DNA of 64,000 bases from Altererythrobacter rubellus (lineage in GTDB: Bacteria; Pseudomonadota; Alphaproteobacteria; Sphingomonadales; Sphingomonadaceae), in the NCBI RefSeq assembly GCF_030284385.1, contig NZ_CP127221.1, positions 806,001 to 870,000 of the forward strand. Reading direction: 5' to 3'. This document shows, piece by piece, positions 35,971 to 51,565 of this stretch. Under the pieces are notes generated by a model. That model saw only the letters and a list, made by a program, of their open reading frames with translations. It was not told the origin of the DNA and ran no database searches. Numbering within the stretch: the stretch's first letter is position 1; each line of letters opens with the position of its first letter. The position numbers were made by a program, and so were the translations under genes.

Positions 35971-37280
35971 AGGATTGCTGCCTCCTTGGCTTTAGTTCGT
36001 TTGCTGCTGCTTGTCGCGCGTAAGGCCAGGAACGCAGCGAGCATAAAGGCTGTCGCTTCGATCACGAAAATGAGTTGAAAGGCGGTTGCATCATCACCGC
36101 CAGACCGGCGTGCAATGTCGACACCAAGCGCGCCCAGCAGGCCGCCCATGCCGAATGCGATGGCTTGTGATGCTCCCCAAACACCCATACGCACGCCTTC
36201 GCGGGTCCGCTCGCCAGCCCCTGCCAGACCCATCATCGCGCCGATAGCGGCAACGGCAAATGCGCCATTGCAGAATCCCAATGCAAATACATTGGCTTCA
36301 AGTGGCCATCCGGGGCCGGCAACTGCTGCCGCCGCCAAGCCCAGCAAAGCCAGTGCCGATCCGGCGCATCCCGCAACAATCCAGGCGCGCAGTTCGACCG
36401 GCATTCGCCCGGCAAACGCGCTACCGCCAACGCCCGCTGCAATCATACCTGCCAGAACGCCGCCGTGTTGGATGCCCGCGAGCGATGTCGATTGGCCGGG
36501 AGTCATCTCGAAAACGAGGCCGGCGAATGGTTCCAGGATCAGGTCCTGCATGCTGTAGGCCAGCATTGAGACGAAGATGAATGTCGTGAAGCGGCGTGCA
36601 GCCTGCTCGTGCAATATCTCGCGGATTGCTTCGCGGAAATCAGGGGCGGGACCTGCGCGGTCTTCTTCCGCTTCGATTAGGGCATGCTGTTCAAGCCGGA
36701 ACACGGCGATCACCGTCAGCGCAAAGGCGCACGCGATAACGCCGCCTGATACAAGCGCCAGGCGTTGTTCAGAGAAGGGATCAAGCAATTGGCCTGCGGT
36801 TGCTGCCGATACAACGATCCCGAAAACCATCATGATCCAGGTTACGGCAGCGGCAGCCGCTCGGCGTTCGCGCGCAACACCTGAGGCCAACAACGCGAGC
36901 AAGGTTGTACCTGAAGCGCCCACGCCCGCGCCAATCAATGTGAATGCAATAACTGCGAGCACACCTCCGCCAATTGGGTAGGTGGACATCATCACTGTCG
37001 CATTCACGGCCATCAGCGCGCCGAGTGCCAGCACAGCCATGCCGCCAATGATCCATGGGGTGCGCTTGCGGCCTTTGTCCGAGCCGTGACCCCAGATAGG
37101 GCGTGATAGCTGGACGGCATAATGCCAGGCGACCAGCCCGGCAGGGATGGCTGCGACGAGACCATACTCGACCACCATCAAGCGGTTCAGCAGTGAAGTT
37201 GCCAGCATAACGATCGCGCCGATCGAAGCTTGGACCGCGCCTATGCGGATAACGGATAGCCAGCCGAACCCGCGCGCCAT
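35967..37280 (-). CDS. pucC: PucC-like BCD-family MFS protein between bchG and bchP
   Basis: The 437-aa twelve-helix protein belongs to the bacteriochlorophyll delivery (BCD/PucC) branch of the major facilitator superfamily. It has the loop GHGSDKGRKRTPWIIGG near residue 64, MLAYSMQDLILEPFAGLVFE in the middle and the duplicate MGVWGASQAIAFGMGG late. In Rhodobacter the equivalent ORF428 sits in the same bchG-bchP position. It probably delivers pigment to antenna proteins. No pucBA genes lie nearby, so it likely serves LH1. Confidence 0.9.
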   Translation of the reverse strand: MARGFGWLSVIRIGAVQASIGAIVMLATSLLNRLMVVEYGLVAAIPAGLVAWHYAVQLSRPIWGHGSDKGRKRTPWIIGGMAVLALGALMAVNATVMMSTYPIGGGVLAVIAFTLIGAGVGASGTTLLALLASGVARERRAAAAAVTWIMMVFGIVVSAATAGQLLDPFSEQRLALVSGGVIACAFALTVIAVFRLEQHALIEAEEDRAGPAPDFREAIREILHEQAARRFTTFIFVSMLAYSMQDLILEPFAGLVFEMTPGQSTSLAGIQHGGVLAGMIAAGVGGSAFAGRMPVELRAWIVAGCAGSALALLGLAAAAVAGPGWPLEANVFALGFCNGAFAVAAIGAMMGLAGAGERTREGVRMGVWGASQAIAFGMGGLLGALGVDIARRSGGDDATAFQLIFVIEATAFMLAAFLALRATSSSKRTKAKEAAIL

Positions 37281-38182
37281 CAGATGTATCCTCCAAGGCC
37301 TAGCGCGCTACCGAGCATTCCCAGGACGTAAAGCGTGACGCCGGTTGCTGAGTACCATGGTGCGTGGGCCTTGGGATTGCGAAGCAGGCGCGGCATCAAT
37401 GCCAACTGTGCGAGCAAAACCGCGCTGACGGCTATCGCTGACCACAGGTAGCCCCAACTGTATAGCAGTGCGATAACCGCGAACTGTGGCAGCGCCATGG
37501 TCGCGCACGCAAGCCGAGCTGCCTTGTTAACGCCTAATGTGACCGGCAGGGAACGCAATCCGGTTGCCCGGTCGCCTTCGACAGCTTTGAAATCGTTGAG
37601 CGTCATAATGCCGTGCGCGCCCAAGCTATAAAGAGCGAGTACAATCAGCACTTCGGCCTTTGGCAAAGCCCCTGCCATCACGCTTGCGCCGGTGAACCAA
37701 GCAAGCCCTTCATAGGTGAGCGCGACCACTGCCGGCCCGAGCCAGCCGCTGGTCTTGAAGCGGAAGGGTGGGGCGCTATAGCACCAAGCGCAGATCAGGC
37801 CGACAACCGTCGCTGCAAGCACAAATGGCCCGGTAAACCAGGCGACAACAAGCGACAAAAGCGTGCCGATGATCGCAATTCGCAGTCCCCAATTGCTACC
37901 AACACGGCCAGAAGGGATCGGGCGGTTGGGTTCGTTGATCGCATCGACATGCCGGTCAAACCAGTCGTTCACCGCTTGACTGGTGCCGCAAACCAATGGG
38001 CCGGTCAGCGCGATACCGGCGACAAGAAACCACCAACGTCCTTCCATGCCAACGCCCGAGGACACAACACCGCACATAAAGGCCCACATTGGGGGAAACC
38101 AGGTTATGGGTTTGAGCAGCTCAAGAACATCGCGCGCCGCTGGCGGCGATGCTGACGGAATCGAGACTGCCGAACGGGACAT
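37280..38182 (-). CDS. bchG: Bacteriochlorophyll synthase (chlorophyll a synthase type)
   Basis: BchG esterifies bacteriochlorophyllide a with geranylgeranyl or phytyl diphosphate. The 300-aa UbiA-family prenyltransferase has the first Asp-rich motif NDWFDRHVDAINEPNRPIPS near residue 92 and the second, TLNDFKAVEGDRATGLRSLP, near 195. Nine hydrophobic segments are visible. It is first in the unit bchG-pucC-bchP-tspO-orf82, with a PpsR-like inverted repeat 30-60 nt upstream of its start. Confidence 0.97.
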   Translation of the reverse strand: MSRSAVSIPSASPPAARDVLELLKPITWFPPMWAFMCGVVSSGVGMEGRWWFLVAGIALTGPLVCGTSQAVNDWFDRHVDAINEPNRPIPSGRVGSNWGLRIAIIGTLLSLVVAWFTGPFVLAATVVGLICAWCYSAPPFRFKTSGWLGPAVVALTYEGLAWFTGASVMAGALPKAEVLIVLALYSLGAHGIMTLNDFKAVEGDRATGLRSLPVTLGVNKAARLACATMALPQFAVIALLYSWGYLWSAIAVSAVLLAQLALMPRLLRNPKAHAPWYSATGVTLYVLGMLGSALGLGGYI

Positions 38183-38211
38183 GCAGGCAGGCTATGCCTG
38201 CTACAAGCATG

Positions 38212-38242
38212 CGTCAAATCATTTTGACACTCCTTGTGTCAA
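38212..38242. promoter_or_regulatory. PpsR-like box and inverted repeat upstream of bchG
   Basis: CGTCAA-ATCATT-TTGACA (38212-38229) matches TGT-N12-ACA with one mismatch and a perfect inner palindrome. Overlapping it, TTGACAC-TCCTT-GTGTCAA (38224-38242) is a second perfect inverted repeat. Both lie in the spacer between the ppsR stop and the bchG start. I could not see a convincing -10 element. Confidence 0.6.
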
Positions 38243-38249
38243 TCTGTTA

Positions 38250-39671
38250 TTACTCGGCATCTGCAGGCAAATTGCCGAGCCCGTAGCGGTGTAATTTCGA
38301 GTACAGACTTTGCCGGCTGAGCCCCAAGATTTCCGCAGCCGAGGCACGGTTATCCGAGGTGTACTTAAGCGCTGCTTCGATACACAGCCGTTCGATCAGA
38401 TCGGTGCTCTCTCGCACGATGTCTTTCAGTGACATTCGACCAACCAATTCAGTCAATTGCTCGACTGAGCGTGGCATTTCCTGCGGCATTGGCGGCAGGT
38501 CGCCCAAGCGTCGCGCGATCGGCCGGATCACTAGGCCTATATGCGGAGATTCCTTGCCGGTCTGCACAGCGGATAGCTCAATCGGCTCACCTTGGCCTGC
38601 GTCGTTTGCGCCGATTACGCTGTTCACATTGCGAGCATAACCTTGCTTTTGTAGCTGGCTTGAAATCAAGTCGAGGTCGATGCCTGGGCGACCCACAAAC
38701 TGACCCAACGGCTGCCCGCGAATCTGATTGATGCTGGCCACTCCAGTCAACTCTGCGAAGGCCGTGTTGGCAGCGACAATATGCCAATTTGCGTCCGTCA
38801 GCACGAAAGCATCGGGCATGGCCTCAAGAGTATCCATGACCGCTGTTTCTGGCGCGTTTTCAACTCGCGCATGCCTGTTAAAACGAATCAGCACGAAAAG
38901 CTTGCCGATTTGACGGAATCCCGTCGCGTTGAGCTCAAGTTTGGTGCCTTTCACGGCAAGATTGGCATTGATTGGCGATACAGAGGTTGAAGTGAGTGCT
39001 GCGCCTAGCAGTCCAATCAGCGGTTCGCGCGCTGTGCGGTCAAACCATGCCAAGAATTTGCTGCCGATCAAGCTTCCCGGTTTCGCTAGAAGCAAGGTGT
39101 GGGCCGCGGGATTGGCTTCAACAATGCGGCGGTTTTCGCTGTCTAGGATCAGCACTGGTTCGCCGGACATTTCGAACAATAGACGGTAACGGGTTTCGAG
39201 CTGGCGGAGCCGCAAATAATCACGTTCCAGCGACTGTTGGGCTTGTAACAATCGGAGCTGCAATGCGGCAGCATCCCGCATGTCGCGCCCTAGCGCCAGT
39301 CGCAGTGCCCCCCCGCTCAGCCTGAGTAAGCGGTAACTTACTGGAATATCGCCGCTTGAACCCTTGTGATTGACTTGTCGTGCCGCAGGTGCTTCGCCAT
39401 TGGTCTTCTTGACTGCGAGTAAGGCTTCGATCTTGGGCCAGCTCTCGGAAGTGGTGGTGTCCTGCCATTTCTCGCCGATCCATTGCGGCAGATCGGGAAA
39501 GCCAGTCAAATCAGCAGAACCGTCAACAATGGTTCCAGCCTCATCGATCACGAGCACAATATCGCCTGCGCTCATAGCCAGATGAACCGCGTCTTCCGGC
39601 GCGATCTCATCTTTCAATAAGGCAGTATCATCGAAACTTCGATGGTCTGCGATGCTGCGCTTTGGAGGCAT
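38250..39671 (-). CDS. ppsR: PpsR/CrtJ photosynthesis repressor
   Basis: PpsR represses bch, crt and puc genes in oxygen. The 473-aa protein has an N-terminal PAS-like domain (about 30-140), two further PAS domains (about 165-275 and 285-400) and a Fis-type HTH (AAEILGLSRQSLYSKLHRYG, about 447-466). The only cysteine is Cys430 (IERLCIEAALKY) just before the HTH, matching the reactive Cys of Rhodobacter PpsR/CrtJ; the second redox Cys between the PAS domains is absent. It lies 18 nt downstream of ppaA. Confidence 0.96.
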   Translation of the reverse strand: MPPKRSIADHRSFDDTALLKDEIAPEDAVHLAMSAGDIVLVIDEAGTIVDGSADLTGFPDLPQWIGEKWQDTTTSESWPKIEALLAVKKTNGEAPAARQVNHKGSSGDIPVSYRLLRLSGGALRLALGRDMRDAAALQLRLLQAQQSLERDYLRLRQLETRYRLLFEMSGEPVLILDSENRRIVEANPAAHTLLLAKPGSLIGSKFLAWFDRTAREPLIGLLGAALTSTSVSPINANLAVKGTKLELNATGFRQIGKLFVLIRFNRHARVENAPETAVMDTLEAMPDAFVLTDANWHIVAANTAFAELTGVASINQIRGQPLGQFVGRPGIDLDLISSQLQKQGYARNVNSVIGANDAGQGEPIELSAVQTGKESPHIGLVIRPIARRLGDLPPMPQEMPRSVEQLTELVGRMSLKDIVRESTDLIERLCIEAALKYTSDNRASAAEILGLSRQSLYSKLHRYGLGNLPADAE

Positions 39672-39689
39672 GCGCTGCTCCGGTTACAG

Positions 39690-40589
39690 TTACGGCACGG
39701 GTGAAGTGACAGGCAATGATCCTGCTACAATTCTCTCCGCCAGTGCCAAGGCTGAACGTGCATCTTCAGCAGTCCCATCTGCTCCTGCCCTCAGCGCTAG
39801 GGAAGGATCAGCATTAATCAGTGGTCCACCAATGATGACACGCACGTTGGAATTTTTGGACACGCTTCGAATTGCAGTAATCAGATCTGAGATCGAAGCG
39901 GTAAGGCAATCGCAGCTGACGGTCAATCCGACCAAGTCGAATGGACGTTCAGCTAAAATATGAATGAGCTCGTGCCGTTGCGGCTCAAGCAAAACTTCTG
40001 TTTGCCAACCTGCATTGGCAAAAATCTCTTCGACAACCAGTGAACCGAAATTGTGTCGTTCGTCCGGGAACGGAGAGAATAGCGCGCTATGATGCGCATC
40101 CAGCGAATCAAACTGTTTGCTGATGGTCATTGCACATTCGCGCAAGACCCCTCGGAGTGTCCAAAGTCCAAGGGTGACATCTACAAAGTCGCATTGATCT
40201 TCTTCCCAGAGCTTGCCGAGCAGTCGTGCAGATTCTGGCAAGACATCCACAAGGATCGACTCGGTGCTGACCCCGGCTTGGCGCAGCTTGTCTACTTCGC
40301 TGTGCAGATCGTCTGCTTCGCGTTCAAGAGCAAGTGGAGCGAATCGCTTGATCTCCGCTTGCTTCGCCCGCCGGCCTTCGAAGAATTCCGAGCGCTTGCT
40401 TCCAGCAGAATGAACGACCAGTAGACGGGGGATAATTTCACTTTGAATCAATCCGTTAATGGATCTTATCTGATCCGGATCAGAATTGCTTCCGTTGGCC
40501 GGGCGAGGGTCATTCGCCGGGCTGTTATCGCTTAAGTCGTTTTCCATGCGTGAGGCCGAAGAGCCAGAGCGATTCACCAACTCCATCAA
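39690..40589 (-). CDS. ppaA: PpaA/AerR cobalamin-binding antirepressor
   Basis: PpaA/AerR proteins bind cobalamin and modulate PpsR/CrtJ in response to oxygen and light. The 299-aa protein has a Ser/Asn/Asp-rich N-terminus (about 1-45), a helical middle (LGKLWEEDQCDFVDVTLGLW) and a C-terminal B12-binding Rossmann domain (about 170-290, with RVIIGGPLIN). His179 in ERHNFG is a candidate cobalamin ligand, and FGSLVVEEIFANAGW follows as in B12-binding folds. It is transcribed just upstream of ppsR. Confidence 0.92.
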   Translation of the reverse strand: MMELVNRSGSSASRMENDLSDNSPANDPRPANGSNSDPDQIRSINGLIQSEIIPRLLVVHSAGSKRSEFFEGRRAKQAEIKRFAPLALEREADDLHSEVDKLRQAGVSTESILVDVLPESARLLGKLWEEDQCDFVDVTLGLWTLRGVLRECAMTISKQFDSLDAHHSALFSPFPDERHNFGSLVVEEIFANAGWQTEVLLEPQRHELIHILAERPFDLVGLTVSCDCLTASISDLITAIRSVSKNSNVRVIIGGPLINADPSLALRAGADGTAEDARSALALAERIVAGSLPVTSPVP

Positions 40590-40645
40590 AGGCCCTCCCT
40601 AAATTATAGCGGCGCGGATTGCGACAGCTCGGTCAGGTCGATTGA

Positions 40646-40772
40646 TGTAATTCGACTCGACACTTGCCCGCTTTTCTTACGCTTAAATGTCAAGCCCTGC
40701 AATGCAGATGTGTCAATTTCGCTTGGCGTCAAGATATCTTGACACTTGGGGGTGTCCAAGCTTAGTTTCACT
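40646..40772. promoter_or_regulatory. ppaA-bchF divergent regulatory region with PpsR-like box
   Basis: CGTCAA-GATATC-TTGACA (40727-40744) has a perfect 16-bp palindromic core and a one-mismatch TGT-N12-ACA pattern, the same variant as at bchG. Its right arm is a TTGACA -35 element, with TAGTTT (40763-40768) as a weak -10 after 18 bp, reading toward bchF. Half-sites occur at 40646-40662 (TGT-N11-ACA) and from 40711. Both bchF and ppaA could be controlled here. Confidence 0.65.
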
Positions 40773-40796
40773 TTAGTTCAGCAGAGGCAGAAAACT

Positions 40797-42610
<1,814 letters not shown>

Positions 42611-42612
42611 CG

Positions 42613-44149
42613 ATGCAGCTGGCTGTCTGGACATATGAAGGTCCGCCGCATGTCGGCGCAATGCGCGTGGCGACAGCGATGACTGGCATGCATTACCTGT
42701 TGCATGCGCCGCAGGGTGACACCTATGCCGATCTTCTGTTTACGATGATCGAACGGCGCGGCAAGCGCCCACCGGTCACTTATACAACCTTCCAGGCGCG
42801 CGACTTGGGCAAGGATACAGCCGAACTGTTCCAGCAGGCTGCGCGCGATGCATTGGAACGGTACAAGCCGCAAGCGCTGATGGTCGGTGCCTCATGCACG
42901 GCAGAACTAATTCAGGACGATCCGGCAGGTCTTGCCGATGCCATGCGGCTTGATTGCCCGGTGATCCCGCTCGAGCTTCCAAGTTATCAGCGCAAGGAAA
43001 ACTGGGGGGCGGCAGAAAGCTTCTACCAGATTGTCCGCAAGTTGGCTGATCCGGAGGTATCCGCAGGGCCAACCGAAGGGCGCTGTGCCAAAGTAAACCT
43101 GCTCGGTCCGACCGCGCTAGGCTTCCGTCATCGCGACGACGTGGCGGAGGTTCGCAAGCTGCTTGATCAACTGGGATGCGAAGTAAACCTTGTCGCTCCG
43201 CTCGGCGCGTCGCCGCAAGACATTACCCGCATTGGTGCGGCAGACTTCAACATCGTGCTGTACCCTGAGATTGGGGATGAAGCCGCGCGCTGGCTGGAGC
43301 GGGAGTTCGGCCAGAAGGCCGTGCGAACTGTTCCAATCGGTGTCGGCGCAACGCGCGATTTTATCCGCGAAGTGGCAGAGCTTGCCGGGGTTGATCCGGA
43401 GCCTGCGCTGGCAGACACAAACTCGCGTATGCCGTGGTGGAGCCGCTCTGTCGACTCGACCTATCTCACTGGCAAGCGCGTCTTCATTTTTGGCGATGCG
43501 ACGCACGTTGTGGCGGCTGCTCGCGTTGCAAGCGAGGAACTGGGCTTCGAAATCTGCGGACTTGGCTGCTATAATCGCGAATTCGCGCGCGATGTGCGCG
43601 CAGCTGCCGCAAAATACGGCATCGAACCGCTAATCTCGGACGATCACTTGGAGGTCGAGGAGGCCATTTCTGCCGCTTCCCCCGAGCTGGTGCTTGGCAC
43701 GCAGATGGAGCGCCATATTGCCAAGCGGCTGGGGCTCGCTTGTGCTGTGATCAGCGCGCCGGTGCATGTGCAGGATTTCCCCGCACGTCATAGCCCACAA
43801 ATGGGTTTCGAGGGTGCAAATGTGATCTTTGACACGTGGGTTCATCCGTTGGTGATGGGCCTGGAAGAGCATTTGCTGACCATGTTCCGCGAAGACTTCG
43901 AATTTTCCGATGAAGCTGGTCCATCGCATCATGCCGCGCACGCATCAAAAGCGCACGTTGAGACCTCAGCGCCCGAGGAAACGCCGATCGCCGCCAATGA
44001 AGCGCAATGGACGGAAGAAGCCGAGCGCGAACTCAAGAAGATTCCATTTTTCGTGCGTGGAAAGGCCCGCCGGAACACAGAAGCATTCGCCGTTGAACAG
44101 GGGCGCGCGGCGATCGACCTCGAAACGCTCTATGACGCGAAGGCGCATT

Positions 44150-44160
<11 letters not shown>
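42613..44160 (+). CDS. bchB: Light-independent protochlorophyllide reductase subunit B
   Basis: BchB completes the BchNB catalytic core of dark-operative protochlorophyllide reductase. The 515-aa protein starts [20 protein letters not shown] (Asp/Cys cluster ligand region), with [20 protein letters not shown] and a C-terminal PCP-red-like helical module ([20 protein letters not shown]). Its end overlaps the bchH start by 11 nt. Confidence 0.97.
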
Positions 44161-48643
<4,483 letters not shown>

Positions 48644-48644
<1 letters not shown>

Positions 48645-49345
48645 TGGCAACGCATGCTCCCACTAACTACGACGCGCAGCGCGAGAAGCTGGCTGAGTAT
48701 TTCGATCGTACTGCGCGCAAGGCGTGGATCGATCTGACCAGTGATGCAAAGGTTAGCGGTATCCGCGCGACTGTGCGCGCTGGGCGCGAGCGGATGCGTG
48801 ATACTCTCCTTGGCTGGCTGCCTCAAGATCTGCGCAGGACGCGAATTCTTGACGCCGGCTGCGGGACAGGTGCTCTGAGCGTCGCTGCCGCATGTCGCGG
48901 CGCTGAAGTCACCGGAGTCGATGTTGCTTCAGGCCTTGTCGACATTGCCCGCGAACGTACGCCCAGCTTTATAGGGCACGGCCGAATTGATTGGCATGCG
49001 GGCGATATGCTGAATCCAGCTTTTGGCGAATTCGATCATATCGTCTTGATGGACTCGCTGATCCACTACCTAGCGGGAGATATTGTTTCGACACTTGCGC
49101 AGCTTTCCAAGCGGTGTCACGGGTCTATTGTTTTCACCTTTGCGCCGCATACAGCTGCGCTTGGCGCGATGCACAAGATCGGCAAGATTTTCCCGCGCTC
49201 GGACCGTTCGCCAGCTATCATTCCAGTTGCCGAAAGTGATCTGCGCCAGCGGCTCGCTAGCCTTTCTGGTTGGCAGATTGGACGGACGCAGCGGATTTCG
49301 AGCGGCTTTTACACTTCGCAAGCGATGGAACTGGTGAAGCTCTGA
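48644..49345 (+). CDS. bchM: Mg-protoporphyrin IX methyltransferase
   Basis: BchM methylates the ring-C propionate of Mg-protoporphyrin with S-adenosylmethionine. The 233-aa protein has motif I ILDAGCGTGALSVAAACRGA near residue 69, and FDHIVLMDSLIHYLAGD and FTFAPHTAALGAMHKIGKIF, which are BchM hallmarks. A GTG at 48641 would add one residue. It overlaps bchL and lhaA by 1 nt each. Confidence 0.96.
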
Positions 49346-50772
49346 TGGCGGCAAGCGATCCTCTTTTTCTGAGATGGAGCCGGGTAGCGATGACCTGGCT
49401 GCCCTTTGCGGATGCTGCGAGTATTGACTTGCCATTGTCACGTCTATTGCGGCTGTCACTGTTCCAGGTCAGTGTCGGTATGGCGACAGTGCTGCTCAAC
49501 GGCACACTCAACCGCGTCATGATCGTCGAGCTGAGCGTTCCGACATGGCTGGTCGCGTTGCTTATCGCGCTGCCGCTGCTGATTGCACCACTGCGTGTGC
49601 TGATGGGTCACAAGTCAGATACTCACCGTTCGGCGATCGGATGGAAACGTGTGCCCTATATCTGGATTGGGACCACACTGCAGTTTGGCGGGCTGTCGAT
49701 CATGCCCTTCGCGCTTCTGCTCTTGAGCCGTCCAGAGAATTTTACGCTCGGCATTACCGCGAGCATCGCAGCTTTCCTGCTGACAGGGGCAGGTATTCAT
49801 ATGACGCAAACGGCGGGCCTGGCGCTGGCAACCGATATGGCAGAGCCGGACAAGCGGCCCCGCGCAGTCGCGCTGCTTTATGTGATGCTGCTAATCGGCA
49901 TGATGTTCGCAGCGCTTGTGATGGGTGCCATGCTGCGTGACTTTACTCCCACGCGATTGGTTCAGGTCATCCAAAGCGCGGCCATGTTGACGGCGATACT
50001 CAATCTGATTGCGCTGTGGAAGCAAGAGGGACGCAGCCCAGCGGTTATCTCCAAGGAAACTCCGCGACCACCGTTCAAGCAGATGTGGCGCGAGTATCTT
50101 GATCGTCCGGATACGGGCCGTCTTCTGCTTGCGATCGGGCTGGGTACCGCTGGCTTCTCGATGCAGGATGCACTGCTTGAACCCTTTGGCGGCGAGATTC
50201 TCGGCATGTCAGTGGGTGCAACCACCAGCCTGACCGGCGCGTGGGCATTTGGAGCATTGGTTGGCTTCGCGCTGGCGGCCCGTGCCCTTGGTAAGGGCCG
50301 CAACCCGCTTCGTATGGCCGGTTTCGGTGCAGTCGCCGGAATTTCCGCCTTTGCGATGGTCTTGTTTGCAGCGCCTCTGGATGCGCCTGCGCTCATTTAC
50401 ACCGGTGCATTGACCATAGGATTGGGTGTTGGCCTGTTTTCGGTCGGCACTCTGGTTGCCTCGATGGCGCTTGCAAAAGATGGCGGCGCTGGCTTGGCAT
50501 TGGGGGCCTGGGGCGCTGTCCAGGCCAGTTGTGCGGGCTTGGGCATCGCTGCGGGCGGCCTGATCCGTGATTTTACCACAGCGTATGTGATGGCAGACGG
50601 ACTGGGCGAAACACTTGCGGTTCGCTCGACCGGCTACGGCACCGTCTACGTTCTCGAAATTCTCCTCCTGCTGGGCACACTAATCGTGCTTGGTCCTTTG
50701 GTCGGGCGCGGCCGTTCGGAGGAGCTTCTGGGCCAATCGGGCCCGTTCGGACTGCAAGAGTTTCCGACATGA
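49345..50772 (+). CDS. lhaA: LH1 assembly protein LhaA (BCD-family MFS)
   Basis: LhaA promotes LH1 assembly around the reaction centre, probably delivering bacteriochlorophyll. The 475-aa twelve-helix protein has GHKSDTHRSAIGWKRVPYIW near residue 90, TQTAGLALATDMAEPDKRPR near 154 and GFSMQDALLEPFGGEILGMS in the C-half, as in PucC. The frame extends upstream to 49270, but the ATG at 49345 overlapping the bchM stop gives the normal N-terminus. It lies 22 nt before puhA. Confidence 0.95.
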   Translation: MAASDPLFLRWSRVAMTWLPFADAASIDLPLSRLLRLSLFQVSVGMATVLLNGTLNRVMIVELSVPTWLVALLIALPLLIAPLRVLMGHKSDTHRSAIGWKRVPYIWIGTTLQFGGLSIMPFALLLLSRPENFTLGITASIAAFLLTGAGIHMTQTAGLALATDMAEPDKRPRAVALLYVMLLIGMMFAALVMGAMLRDFTPTRLVQVIQSAAMLTAILNLIALWKQEGRSPAVISKETPRPPFKQMWREYLDRPDTGRLLLAIGLGTAGFSMQDALLEPFGGEILGMSVGATTSLTGAWAFGALVGFALAARALGKGRNPLRMAGFGAVAGISAFAMVLFAAPLDAPALIYTGALTIGLGVGLFSVGTLVASMALAKDGGAGLALGAWGAVQASCAGLGIAAGGLIRDFTTAYVMADGLGETLAVRSTGYGTVYVLEILLLLGTLIVLGPLVGRGRSEELLGQSGPFGLQEFPT

Positions 50773-50794
50773 CAGCGCGCGAAAGGATGTTGTG

Positions 50795-51565
50795 ATGACT
50801 GACGGCAATATTGTGGGCACGATAGATGTCGCTGAATTGGCGCTTTATCTGTTTTTCCTATTTTTCCTGGCTCTGGTTTTCTGGCTAAGGCGCGAGGATC
50901 GGCGCGAAGGCTATCCGCTGGAGGATGAGATGACCGGCCTGGTCCACGGCGAAGGTGGCCCCCTGCACACGGCAAGCACGAAGACCTTCAAGCTACCGTT
51001 CGGCAAAGGCAGCGTGACTGCGCCGACCAAGGGCCGCGAGCCTGTCGATATTGCGGCGAAGCGGTTTGAAAACCATGCTGGTTCGCCAATCATCCCGACC
51101 GGGAATCCACTGAAAGACGGCATTGGCCCGGCTGCCTATGCCCAGCGCTCAGACTTCCCGGACCAATATGCCGATGGGGCATTACGGATCGTACCGATGC
51201 GAAGCGACGATCATTTCTCAGTCGCAAGCTTCATGTTCAGCCGTAATCCCGTTGGGATGAAAGTAAATGGGGCTGACGGCAAGGAAGCTGGCACCGTGAC
51301 TGACCTGTGGGTTGACCGTGCAGAGAGTGTGGTGCGCTATCTGGAAATCCAGACGGGCGGTGGCAGCGTACTCGCGCCGATCACCATGGCGATGGTGCAC
51401 AAGGACTCGGTTGAGATTGATGCGATCAACGCAGCCGATTTTGCAGATGCGCCTAAGCTTGCAACGCCAGGTCAGGTCACCCGGCTCGAGGAGGACAAGA
51501 TCTGCGGCTACTTTGGTGGCGGCTATCTTTACGCCAATGAGGCAAGGCAGGAGCCGATCATATGA
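50795..51565 (+). CDS. puhA: Photosynthetic reaction centre H subunit
   Basis: PuhA caps the cytoplasmic face of the reaction centre and guides protons to QB. The 256-aa protein has one membrane helix (about 12-33, LALYLFFLFFLALVFWL), then REDRREGYPLEDEMTG and a cytoplasmic PRC-barrel with FMFSRNPVGMKVNGADGKEA and GTVTDLWVDRAESVVRYLEI. The ATG is preceded by AAAGGATG. The stop overlaps puhB by 4 nt. Confidence 0.97.
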   Translation: MTDGNIVGTIDVAELALYLFFLFFLALVFWLRREDRREGYPLEDEMTGLVHGEGGPLHTASTKTFKLPFGKGSVTAPTKGREPVDIAAKRFENHAGSPIIPTGNPLKDGIGPAAYAQRSDFPDQYADGALRIVPMRSDDHFSVASFMFSRNPVGMKVNGADGKEAGTVTDLWVDRAESVVRYLEIQTGGGSVLAPITMAMVHKDSVEIDAINAADFADAPKLATPGQVTRLEEDKICGYFGGGYLYANEARQEPII

